This document shows, piece after piece, positions 18,956 to 26,435 of a stretch of DNA of 37,644 nt. The DNA comes from DATLNF01 sp046590575. GTDB taxonomy: Bacteria > Actinomycetota > Actinomycetes > BP-191. A program made the translations under genes and the position numbers. Where the stretch lies: contig JBKJUS010000153.1 of the NCBI GenBank assembly GCA_046590575.1, positions 1-37,644 of the forward strand, written 5' to 3'. The notes under the pieces are model-generated. The model searched no databases. It was not told where the DNA came from and was given only the letters and a program-made list of their open reading frames with translations. Each line of letters begins with the position of its first letter. Positions within the stretch are counted from its first letter, which is position 1.

Positions 18956-20124
18956 AGTCGACCTCCACCCATGCCGAGACCGAGGACGAGCAAGGCCGCA
19001 TCTGTGGGCACCCGCGGATCGAGCCCGGTCAGGTCACGCACCCGCTGAAGCCGGTAAGAGACGGTGTTGGCGTGCACGACCTCGCGTCGGGCGGTCGCCG
19101 GCACCGACCCACAGGCCAGGTACGTCCGCAGCGTCGAGACGACGACCCCGCCCAGATCGCGCGCGCACAACCGGTCGAGAACTCGGTGGCGTAGCGCTTC
19201 GGCCACTCGATCATTGCCCAGCAGCAACTGCTCGACGAGCAAGTCCTCTGGCCCGAATGCGGCGGCCCGGTAACCCTGAGACACTGCTGCCTCGGTGAGC
19301 TGCTCCACGTGGCGCACCTCATCGAGCAGCGCCGGCCCGGCGGATGCGGGGCGGCCCCACGTGACGAGGACCCCGCCGGCGGCCGCCCGCAGGGCCGACA
19401 CGTCGTCGAGATGGTCTGGCACCAACAGCAGGACGCGATCACCTCGGTGTCCGCCAAGCGTCCCGGCCGGGGCAGCGTGCAGAAGGGCGTCGATGCGCGG
19501 AGCGACATCAGCTCCGTCGACGAGCACCGGGACGAAGGTTGACGACAGGACTGTCGAGAAACGCAGTGAGACTGCCGCCACCTCTGCTGGGTCGGTGGCG
19601 GTGAGCAACGCCTCGACCAGCTCGCGGCGACGGGCGTCGATGGTGCGCAGCCGGTCAGCCGAGGCATCCATGTACGCCCGGGCCACGGCCGAGGACGCGA
19701 TGTCGATGTAGCCGATCCACTCGGCGGCCAGCTCACCAAGCAGTCGTTCTTCACCGGGCCGGATCGCCTCAACAACAGCGGTCCAGGTGACCCGCCCGGC
19801 GATGCGGTACGCGTGGAGCATGGACTCCAGAGGGACACCCATCTCCAGCCGCTGCCGCCCGGACTGCTCGAAGGTTCGCACCGCCCTGGGGTCGAGGGCA
19901 CCTCCGGACATCAGTCCGTCGAAGAATGTCTTGACCACGGTACGAGTGACTGGGAGAACGTCCTCGGTCATGGTGGCGGTCGACATCGCGGCGTACTCGG
20001 CTATCTCGGCCTGGAACGCGGTGCCGATCACCGAGACGAGGTGGTCGAGACCGGTGAGAACTCGCTCGCCCACATCCGCCACCCCCCCGCTTGAGGGGAT
20101 GGCCCGGAGCCGGCGCTCAGCCAT
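18952..20124 (-). CDS. PucR family transcriptional regulator
   Basis: The 390-residue product has a C-terminal PucR/CdaR-type helix-turn-helix (VHANTVSYRLQRVRDLTGLD, about 345-366). Its N-terminal half is all-alpha and resembles the RsbRD-like/regulator N-domain often found in actinobacterial PucR proteins (FEQSGRQRLEMGVPLESMLHAYR). I chose the ATG at 20122-20124, which overlaps the livF stop region by 8 nt. The longer frame upstream is a shadow of livF's repetitive tail. PucR proteins usually sense a catabolic substrate and activate the linked genes. Its place inside the operon, between importer and enzymes, suggests it controls this same operon. Confidence 0.88.
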   Translation of the reverse strand: MAERRLRAIPSSGGVADVGERVLTGLDHLVSVIGTAFQAEIAEYAAMSTATMTEDVLPVTRTVVKTFFDGLMSGGALDPRAVRTFEQSGRQRLEMGVPLESMLHAYRIAGRVTWTAVVEAIRPGEERLLGELAAEWIGYIDIASSAVARAYMDASADRLRTIDARRRELVEALLTATDPAEVAAVSLRFSTVLSSTFVPVLVDGADVAPRIDALLHAAPAGTLGGHRGDRVLLLVPDHLDDVSALRAAAGGVLVTWGRPASAGPALLDEVRHVEQLTEAAVSQGYRAAAFGPEDLLVEQLLLGNDRVAEALRHRVLDRLCARDLGGVVVSTLRTYLACGSVPATARREVVHANTVSYRLQRVRDLTGLDPRVPTDAALLVLGLGMGGGRL

Positions 20125-20980
20125 CGCCGGCCGCCTTCCGCGACGCAGCCTTCCGAGGGGCGGCCTTCCGAGGGGCGACATTGCGCGGAGACGTCTTGCG
20201 CGGAGAAGCCGCCTTGCGAGGTGCTCGCGACCCCACCGCGGAGCTCGCTCCACCGGACAGCAGCCGGCCCACACCGAGATACCGCGCGAGGGTGTCTGAG
20301 CTGATCTCGGCGACCGGCGCCGAGTGGACGATGCGGCCGGTCTGCAGGATGTGCGCCCGGTCCGCAAGGCGCAGCCCGAAGCTGACGTTCTGCTCGACGA
20401 GGATCATCGTCACGCCGCTCGCCGCGACACCCCGCAACGTTTCGAGCAGCTCCCCGACGGCGAGCGGCGCCAGGCCCGCCGAGGGCTCGTCGACGCAGAC
20501 CACCGTGGGCTCGCTCATGAGTGAGCGAGCCACGGCGAGCGAAGCCTGCTGCCCGCCGGACATCGTGCCGGCGATCTGGTTCCGCCGCTCGCGCAGAATG
20601 GGGAACCGGTCGTAGACCCCGTCTAGCACGCCGGGATAGCGTCCGCGATCGCGGCGACGCAACGTATAGGCGCCGAGCCGGAGATTCTGCTCGACGGACA
20701 AGGCGGAGAACACCTGCCGACCCTGCGGCACATGGCCGAGGCCCCGGCGGACTCGATCCTCCGCGGACAGGGCGGTGATGTCCTCGCCCGCCAGCGTGAC
20801 GCGACCTGACCAGGCGGGCACGATGCCGGCAAGCACCTTCATCGAGACGCTCTTGCCCGCGCCGTTGAGGCCGAAGATGCCGGCGATCTCGCCGGCCTCC
20901 ACCGAGTAGGACAGTCCGTGCAGCACCGTCGTCGGGCCAAACCCGGCGGTGACATCCTCAATGGTCAGCAGCGCGCTCAT
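20117..20980 (-). CDS. livF: Branched-chain-type ABC transporter ATPase LivF with basic C-terminal tail
   Basis: This is one of the two nucleotide-binding subunits of a HAAT-family (branched-chain amino acid type) importer. The 287-residue product has Walker A GLNGAGKS (37-44), Q-loop VPQGRQVF (84-91), signature MSGGQQ (140-145), Walker B VCVDEPSAGL (161-170) and the H-loop replaced by the LivF-typical VEQN (195-198). The family normally ends near residue 240. Here a further 37 residues (251-287) form APRKA/ASPRK-type repeats rich in Lys, Arg, Ala and Pro. The ATG at 20978-20980 overlaps the livMG stop (ATGA). The longer frame to 21100 is a shadow of livMG. Confidence 0.94.
   Translation of the reverse strand: MSALLTIEDVTAGFGPTTVLHGLSYSVEAGEIAGIFGLNGAGKSVSMKVLAGIVPAWSGRVTLAGEDITALSAEDRVRRGLGHVPQGRQVFSALSVEQNLRLGAYTLRRRDRGRYPGVLDGVYDRFPILRERRNQIAGTMSGGQQASLAVARSLMSEPTVVCVDEPSAGLAPLAVGELLETLRGVAASGVTMILVEQNVSFGLRLADRAHILQTGRIVHSAPVAEISSDTLARYLGVGRLLSGGASSAVGSRAPRKAASPRKTSPRNVAPRKAAPRKAASRKAAGDG
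20120..20230 (-). repeat. Repetitive Lys/Arg/Ala/Pro tail-coding segment at the livF 3' end
   Basis: About six degenerate 15- to 18-nt units, visible on the plus strand as recurring gcggccttccgaggg-like blocks, encode SRAPRKA, ASPRKT, SPRNV, APRKA, APRKA and ASRKA in succession. The composition resembles histone-H1-like bacterial tails. Unit lengths are multiples of three, so expansion or contraction keeps the frame. Confidence 0.8.
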
Positions 20981-22857
20981 GCTGGCACCGCGATCGCTTC
21001 GCCGAAGTACGCGCTGACGACTTCCGGAAGGCCGGCCACCTCGGCAGCCGGGCCGGACGCGATGACCTTGCCCATGGCCAAGACATAGAGGTCGTCGCAC
21101 ACATCGAGGACGAGCGGGATGTTGTGCTCGATGATCAGGACGGTGCGCCCGAGCTGGTCGCGGATGTCCCGCAGCCGGACGGCGAGGTTCTCGGCGGCAC
21201 CGGGTGACATCCCGGCCGACGGCTCGTCGAGCATCACGAGCTCAGGGGCGGTGACGAGAACACAGCCGATTTCGACGATGCGCTGCTGCCCGTGGGAGAG
21301 CAGCCGCACCGGCGTGTCCGCGTCCTTGTCGAAGCCCAGCGCGTGGACGGCCTCGCGGGCCCGCTCCCGCAGCTCACGCTCCGCCGGTCCTGTCCTGCCG
21401 ACGTGGAGCAGCGCCTCGGGGGCTGAATAGTGAGCCACGCTGTGTTGGGCCAGCAGCAGGTTCTCTGTCACCGAGAGATCCTTGGCGAGACCGATCTGCT
21501 GGAACGTGCGGCCGAGTCCCGCTGCAGCGCGGGCGTGCGCCGGCAGCCCGCTCACGTCACGCCCAAGAAGGCGCACCGTGCCTTCCTGTGGGCGGATGTG
21601 TCCGCTGACGACGTTGAACACCGTCGTCTTACCCGCTCCGTTGGGTCCAATGAGCCCGACAATGCGACCTCGAGGCACATCGAGCGACGCGCCGTCCACC
21701 GCCTGCAGTCCGCCGAAGCGCACCGAGACACCACGCACCTCGAGCAGCGAAGCGCCCGTCGCCTCGGCGGCCCGTTCGGCGAGACCACTAGGACGGGGAA
21801 GGTCGGGGAGACGAGGCAGCTCCGGCTCGTCGCCAGTGGTGTCGGTCTCGGCCCGGCGCCGCTTAATCTCCTTGCGCTCACCGCTCTCCTTGAGCGCCTG
21901 CGCGATCCCGCCAGGGTTGATGGCCACGGTGATCATGAGCAGGGACGCGCCGATCACCGGCGCCCAGCCGATGTTCGTAGTGCCCAGAACGCCTTCGACG
22001 ATCCGCGGCAGCAGCGCGTAGGCGAAGGCCGAGATCACGACGCCAGTGCGACTGCCCAGCCCCCCGACGACCACGATCACCACCAGCAGCAGGGAGTACT
22101 GGTAGCCGAAGCTCTCGTTGTTGACGAAAGTGAAGAGGTGGCCGTACATCGCTCCGGCCACGCCAGCCATGCCGCCGCTGACGACGAAAGCGATGAGCTT
22201 GTGCCGCTTGACGTCGATGCCGTACGACGCCGCAACGGCCTCGTCGGCGCGGACTGCCTGGAACGCGCGGCCCAGCCGGGTGCGGGTGACGTTGCTGTCG
22301 ACGAAGCAGACCAGCGCGAGCAGCACGAGGACGATGGCCAGGTAGTCGGCATTGCGCGAGAACAGGAAGTCACCGAAGAGGGGCCGGGGCAGCTCCAGTC
22401 CCGCCGTCCCGCCGGTGAAAGCCTTGGCGCGGAAAACCGAGCGCTCCATCGCGTACGAGAAGCCGATCGTGGCGATCGCGAGGTAGAGACCGCGCAGCCG
22501 CAACGCAGGGACGCCGATGACCAGCGCAACCAAGGCACCGGCCAGGGTCGCGATGAGCAGCGCCACGATGAAGGGCAGGCCAGCCTTGGTCGGGTTGGTG
22601 AGCAGGCCGCTTGTGAAGGCGCCGACACCGAGCAGTGCGAAGTGTCCGAGTGAGATCTGACCCGCGTAGCCCATGACCAGGTTGAGCGAGAGGGCCGCGG
22701 CCGCATAGCACGCGCCGATGCCGATGGTCAGGGCCCCGACATCAGCGAGGCCGGGCACGCCGACGCGCGAGAGCAAGGGTGGCAAGGCCGCGCACAGCAG
22801 CACGATGACGAGCCGACGCGCGGCCAACGGACCGGGCAAGCTCCGCACGGCGATCAT
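20977..22857 (-). CDS. livM/livG: Fused LivM permease - LivG ATPase of a branched-chain-type ABC importer
   Basis: A single 626-residue protein joins a LivM-type membrane permease (about 1-320) to a LivG-type ATPase (about 370-626). The permease has about eight to ten hydrophobic segments, the GYAGQISLGHFALLGVGAF motif (63-81) and the EAA-like loop GRAFQAVRADEAVAASYGID (196-215). A charged linker (322-365) leads to the ATPase, with Walker A GPNGAGKT (404-411), FQQIGLAKDLSVTENLLLA (452-470), signature LSHGQQ (520-525) and Walker B VMLDEPSAGM (541-550). LSHGQ instead of LSGGQ is a mild, LivG-like variation. It overlaps livH upstream and livF downstream by ATGA. Such fusions are known in actinobacteria and ensure 1:1 stoichiometry. 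Confidence 0.95.
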   Translation of the reverse strand: MIAVRSLPGPLAARRLVIVLLCAALPPLLSRVGVPGLADVGALTIGIGACYAAAALSLNLVMGYAGQISLGHFALLGVGAFTSGLLTNPTKAGLPFIVALLIATLAGALVALVIGVPALRLRGLYLAIATIGFSYAMERSVFRAKAFTGGTAGLELPRPLFGDFLFSRNADYLAIVLVLLALVCFVDSNVTRTRLGRAFQAVRADEAVAASYGIDVKRHKLIAFVVSGGMAGVAGAMYGHLFTFVNNESFGYQYSLLLVVIVVVGGLGSRTGVVISAFAYALLPRIVEGVLGTTNIGWAPVIGASLLMITVAINPGGIAQALKESGERKEIKRRRAETDTTGDEPELPRLPDLPRPSGLAERAAEATGASLLEVRGVSVRFGGLQAVDGASLDVPRGRIVGLIGPNGAGKTTVFNVVSGHIRPQEGTVRLLGRDVSGLPAHARAAAGLGRTFQQIGLAKDLSVTENLLLAQHSVAHYSAPEALLHVGRTGPAERELRERAREAVHALGFDKDADTPVRLLSHGQQRIVEIGCVLVTAPELVMLDEPSAGMSPGAAENLAVRLRDIRDQLGRTVLIIEHNIPLVLDVCDDLYVLAMGKVIASGPAAEVAGLPEVVSAYFGEAIAVPA

Positions 22858-23729
22858 GCGGCTGCCCGCGAGCCGAGTAGCCCCTGCGGCCGCAGGACGA
22901 GGACCGCGACGATCGTGATGAACACGGCGAGGATCTCGATGCCGGGCAGCGCGCTGTCGCTGAAGAACTTCAGCGACGACGCCTCGATCATGCCCACCGC
23001 GATGCCGCCGACGAAGGCTCCCGGCAGGCTGACCAGTCCGCCGATCAAGGCGGCTGCGAGAGCTTTGACGAACATCTCACTCGCGAAGCCAGGCGTGAAG
23101 ACGCCGACGGTGGGCGCGATCATGAGCGCGGCCAACGCCGACAGGGCGGCGCCCAGCCCCCAGGTGAAGGCCGACACCTGCCAGAGCCTCACCCCGACGA
23201 GGCGCACGGCGACAGGGTCATCGGCTGCAGCCAACACACCCAGGCCGAAGTCCGTGCGGCGCAGCAGCGCGGCCAGCGCGAGCGCGACGATGACGACGAG
23301 CACCAGCGAGAAGATCTGCGTGCGACTGACGTTGACGCCGGCGAGAGACACGCCTCTGCCGGAGAACGGGTCGGGAGCAAGCCGCGGAGAGCCGCTGAAC
23401 AGCTGCAGCTCGAGGGAGAAGAGGAAGAGCAGCAGGCCCACCGTGCCGACGGCCACAGTCAACCGGGAGCCCTCGATCATCCGACGGACTACCAACCACT
23501 CGAAGAGCACCCCGAGGGCGACAGCGAGGGCGATGGCGCCGAGCGCGCCCACCCAGTACGGGAGGGAGTGCTTCACCGAGAGCCAGAACGCGAGGTACAG
23601 CCCCACGGTGCCCAGCTCGCCTTGCGCGAAGTTGAGCACCCGCGAGCCGCGATAGACCAGCACGATCCCCAGCGCGAGGAGGCCGTAAATGCCGCCGTTG
23701 ATCAGACCGATGACAAGGACACGTGCCAC
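22854..23729 (-). CDS. livH: LivH-type permease of a branched-chain-type ABC importer
   Basis: This 291-residue integral membrane protein starts at a GTG (23727-23729) with the LivH hallmark GLINGGIYGLLALGIVLVYR, then RVLNFAQGELG. It carries about eight hydrophobic helices, a cytosolic EAA-like region around DFGLGVLAAADDPVAVRLVG and the late GGLVSLPGAFVGGIAVGMIE segment. It would pair with the LivM half of the fusion to form the transport channel. It begins 9 nt after the livK stop and overlaps the livMG start by ATGA, so all transporter parts are made from one message. Confidence 0.95.
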   Translation of the reverse strand: MARVLVIGLINGGIYGLLALGIVLVYRGSRVLNFAQGELGTVGLYLAFWLSVKHSLPYWVGALGAIALAVALGVLFEWLVVRRMIEGSRLTVAVGTVGLLLFLFSLELQLFSGSPRLAPDPFSGRGVSLAGVNVSRTQIFSLVLVVIVALALAALLRRTDFGLGVLAAADDPVAVRLVGVRLWQVSAFTWGLGAALSALAALMIAPTVGVFTPGFASEMFVKALAAALIGGLVSLPGAFVGGIAVGMIEASSLKFFSDSALPGIEILAVFITIVAVLVLRPQGLLGSRAAA

Positions 23730-23738
23730 TGCCGCGGC

Positions 23739-25244
23739 CTAGAGGTGTTCGCGGCAGGTGCTCAGCGGTCGCCAGTTGCGGAATCCGCTCGGCGAGTCGT
23801 ACGTGTCGAAGACGTTGACCTGGTAGCTGCCGCGGAACGGGCTGCGGCTGAAGTCGATCGAGCAGCCCTGGGCAGTCACCTTGATGCCGTTGTGGAAGAG
23901 GCTGGCGAACTTGTTGCGGGTGCAGTCCTTGCCACAGGCCAGGAAGAGCTCATGAAGCGCTTTCTGGCCCACCCAGTTGAGGAAGAGCAGGTCGCCACCG
24001 AGACCCTTGAGGTCCGCGTCCGGCTTGTGCGCGGCGTACTGCCGCTCGAACTCCTTGATGTCCGCCGCATAGGACGCAAACGGTCCGGTGTAGTCGCCGT
24101 AGCTGTAGGCGGGCCAGGCTGCGACTCCCAGCATGTCCGCCTTGATGCCCGCTTCCTTGAGCTTCTGCGTCGTCAGGTTGAACGGGAAGACCATCCACTG
24201 TGGGCTGTAGTCCTGCTTGTCTGCCGTGATGATGATCTCGGTCGCGACGAGCGCATTTTCCCAGAGCCAGACCACCTCTGCTCCAGCATCCTTCACCGTG
24301 AGCACGCGCTGGAGGTGGTTGTGGTCGTTCTGGGTCTTCACGTCCGCCTTGTCGAGGATGTTCAGACCCTTGGCCTTGGCTAGGCGCAGGAAGGCGTCGT
24401 AACCCGGGTCCCAGTTGACGCTGTCGCGGTGCATGATCGCGATCTTCTTGCCCTTGTACTTCTGCACGGCCAGCTCGGCGAACATCTCCCCGAGCTTCTC
24501 CACCGTCGGCAGGGCGGTGTAGGAGTAGCGCTTGTTCTCGCTGCCCTTCACCGTGGCCGAGTGGTGCATGTAGAGCTGCTTGTTGTCCTCAGCCCAGTTG
24601 CGCACCGCCGGGACCTGGTCGAAGCCGATCCCGCCGATGATCATGAACGGGTTCTCCGACTTGCACTCCGTCGCTGCCTTGATCGCATCGGTCGGGGTGT
24701 AGTTGTCGTTCTTGTAGCTCACGTCGACCTGGCGGCCGTAGACCCCGCCCTTCTTGTTCACGTCGGTCCAGTAGACGTTGAAGTCCTTGTCCGTGGTGTT
24801 GAACGCCGCGCCATAGGTGAGCGCCGCGTGGGCGCACATCTTGATCGAGTTATCTGTGATGCCGATGGTGTTGTCGGCGCCGGTGTAGAGCGTGATGTCG
24901 TTGCCGGTCTTGGTCGTCGTGGCCGTACCCTGCGACCCGGCCGATCCTCGCGACGTGCCAGCCGTCGACCCGCCCGTGGAGCTACTACCGGAGCCGGACT
25001 TCGTCCCACCGGCGCTTGTCGTAGACCCGCCGGCGGCTGCCGCCGCCGACGCTGCCGCAGAAGCGGTGCTGCCCGGCGCAGCGGATGCGTCGGCCGATGC
25101 GTCCGCAGTCACCTCGGCGGCGTCGCCACCGCCCTCCGTCGTGTCCTCTAGCGCCTCCGGGCTCTTCGCGCCGGAGCAAGCGGTGAGGAAGAGGGCGACA
25201 ACTGAGGTCGCCGCACAGAGACGTCGTACCCGGGCATTGCGCAT
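23739..25244 (-). CDS. livK: LivK-like substrate-binding lipoprotein with low-complexity linker
   Basis: This is the extracellular substrate receptor of the importer. The 501-residue product has a lipoprotein signal with lipobox LTAC (lipidated C23). An unusually long Ala/Ser/Thr/Gly linker (about 25-113) leads to a type I periplasmic-binding fold (about 114-501), beginning ITDNSIKMCAHAALTYGAAF and including VNKKGGVYGRQVDVSYKND and YKGKKIAIMHRDSVNWDPGY. Several cysteines near the end (CGKDC, GCS, TCRE) could form disulfides. The family binds Leu/Ile/Val, but also amides, urea, aromatic acids and other carboxylates, so the ligand is open. The ATG has a GAGG site 5 nt upstream. It is the first gene of the eight-gene unit. 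Confidence 0.93.
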   Translation of the reverse strand: MRNARVRRLCAATSVVALFLTACSGAKSPEALEDTTEGGGDAAEVTADASADASAAPGSTASAAASAAAAAGGSTTSAGGTKSGSGSSSTGGSTAGTSRGSAGSQGTATTTKTGNDITLYTGADNTIGITDNSIKMCAHAALTYGAAFNTTDKDFNVYWTDVNKKGGVYGRQVDVSYKNDNYTPTDAIKAATECKSENPFMIIGGIGFDQVPAVRNWAEDNKQLYMHHSATVKGSENKRYSYTALPTVEKLGEMFAELAVQKYKGKKIAIMHRDSVNWDPGYDAFLRLAKAKGLNILDKADVKTQNDHNHLQRVLTVKDAGAEVVWLWENALVATEIIITADKQDYSPQWMVFPFNLTTQKLKEAGIKADMLGVAAWPAYSYGDYTGPFASYAADIKEFERQYAAHKPDADLKGLGGDLLFLNWVGQKALHELFLACGKDCTRNKFASLFHNGIKVTAQGCSIDFSRSPFRGSYQVNVFDTYDSPSGFRNWRPLSTCREHL

Positions 25245-25368
25245 GGGAGCCTCGCGGGGTCAGAGGGGCGATCCTGTGAGTTTCGCCATTTCGATGCCGG
25301 ATGCCTACCCGAACGACCCAGAATTGTTCACGGGATGTCTGTGAGATCTACAAACATCTCGGCAGACA
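25245..25368 (-). promoter_or_regulatory. Probable promoter region of the livK operon
   Basis: This 124-nt gap between the SpoIIM-family gene stop and livK should contain the promoter for the eight-gene operon, reading on the minus strand. I see no confident -10/-35 pair. The upstream end is occupied by the nested hairpin annotated separately, and a GAGG sequence precedes the livK ATG. Confidence 0.45.
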
Positions 25369-25370
25369 TC
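25334..25370. promoter_or_regulatory. Nested inverted repeat overlapping the SpoIIM-family stop codon, upstream of livK
   Basis: GATGTCTG (25334-25341) pairs perfectly with CAGACATC (25363-25370). Inside it GAGAT (25343-25347) pairs with ATCTC (25356-25360) around an 8-nt loop. The outer arm includes two bases of the SpoIIM-family stop codon. No T-tract follows on the minus strand. It may be a terminator of the SpoIIM-family gene or an operator for the liv operon. Confidence 0.6.
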
Positions 25371-26376
25371 ACGCCACGAGGAGTTCGTCGCCGCGCAGCG
25401 CAGACATCAGGTCACCGCTCTCGCCGGCGGCAACGGCACGACGGCCCAGCAGCCAGAGACCGGCCACGAACCCTGCCTCCACCGCCACTCCGATGCCGAC
25501 TCGCGCCCACGTCGGCAATCCCGACGGGGTGACGAAGGCCTCGATGAGCCCGGCGACGAGGAAGACCGCGACGAGGCCGAGGATCACGGCAGCAGCGGCC
25601 CGGCCTTCCGCCGCGAGCGCGTCGACCCGCCGGCGCGGGCCCGGGTCCACCACCCGCCAGCCGAGGCGCATGCCCGCCGCAGCAGCGATGAAGATCGCGC
25701 TGAGCTCCAGCAGACCGTGCGGCGTGATGAGGCCGAAGAACAACCCGGCCCGGCCATTGGCCGCCATGATGCCGCCGACGACGCCGACACTGGCCGCGTT
25801 GGTGAACAGCACCTGCACGGTGAGAAAGCACAGCAGGATGCCGACCGCGAACGCCCGCGCCGCGACGAAGACGTTGTTGACGAAGACCTTGCCGGCAAAC
25901 GCGCTGGCCGGCTCGGCGGAGTAGTAGTTCTCGAAGTCGGTCTCGACAAGCTGGCGGATGGACTCCGGGGTGCCGATGCTCGCCTGGACTTCCGGGCTCG
26001 ACGCGACCCAGACGCCGACCCCGAAGGCAACGGCGAGGAATCCGGCAGCCGTCGCCAGCACCCACCACCGCATCCGGTACACCGCCGCGGGGAAGGTGAC
26101 CACCGCGAACCGGGCGGCGTCCCGCCAGGCAGGCGTGCGCGCCCCCGCCACCGCGCTCCGCGACCGGGCGACCAACGTGGACAGCCGAGCGACCAGCTGA
26201 GGGTCCGGCGACGAGGTGCGCACAACGGACAGGTGCGTCGCCGTACGCTGGTAGAGGTCGACCATCTCGTCGAGCTCGACGCCGCTCAATCGTCGCGGGC
26301 GGCGGGCCCGGGAGACCAGCTGCTCGAGCCGCCGCCAGGCGGGGCTGTGCGCGGCGACGAAGGCGTCGATATCCAC
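25369..26376 (-). CDS. Stage II sporulation protein M (DUF95/SpoIIM) family membrane protein
   Basis: The product (335 residues from the GTG at 26374-26376) has a cytosolic helical N-terminus with DAFVAAHSPAWRRLEQLVSR. About six transmembrane segments follow, including VLATAAGFLAVAFGVGVWVA and the GLFFGLITPHGLLELSAIFI stretch typical of the SpoIIM/DUF95 family. Despite the name, the family is common in non-sporulating bacteria and is often next to RDD-domain genes, as here. The open frame extends to a TTG at 26436, but family members usually start near D-x-D-A-F-V and the extension would overlap the start codon of the divergent RDD gene. The end overlaps a nested hairpin. Function is unknown, probably a membrane transport or envelope role. 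Confidence 0.88.
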   Translation of the reverse strand: MDIDAFVAAHSPAWRRLEQLVSRARRPRRLSGVELDEMVDLYQRTATHLSVVRTSSPDPQLVARLSTLVARSRSAVAGARTPAWRDAARFAVVTFPAAVYRMRWWVLATAAGFLAVAFGVGVWVASSPEVQASIGTPESIRQLVETDFENYYSAEPASAFAGKVFVNNVFVAARAFAVGILLCFLTVQVLFTNAASVGVVGGIMAANGRAGLFFGLITPHGLLELSAIFIAAAAGMRLGWRVVDPGPRRRVDALAAEGRAAAAVILGLVAVFLVAGLIEAFVTPSGLPTWARVGIGVAVEAGFVAGLWLLGRRAVAAGESGDLMSALRGDELLVA

Positions 26377-26435
26377 GTCGGCGATCGTACGTCGTCCGCT
26401 CGCACTCCGAGGCAGCGATCTTAGAAGGAATGACA
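26377..26435. promoter_or_regulatory. Short divergent promoter region between SpoIIM-family and RDD genes
   Basis: Fifty-nine nucleotides separate the two divergent starts. An AAGGA ribosome site (26424-26428) lies 7 nt before the RDD ATG at 26436 and fixes that start over the ATG at 26430. No ribosome site is visible before the SpoIIM-family GTG, so that gene may be leaderless. Confidence 0.45.

Noticed and set aside
17417..19048. Plus-strand open frame of 543 codons
   Set aside because: Lies antisense to the acyl-CoA synthetase gene, which has all family motifs; no recognisable protein on this strand.
20125..20367. N-terminal extension of the PucR gene
   Set aside because: It reads the repetitive livF tail in another frame; the ATG at 20122-20124 gives a normal family start.
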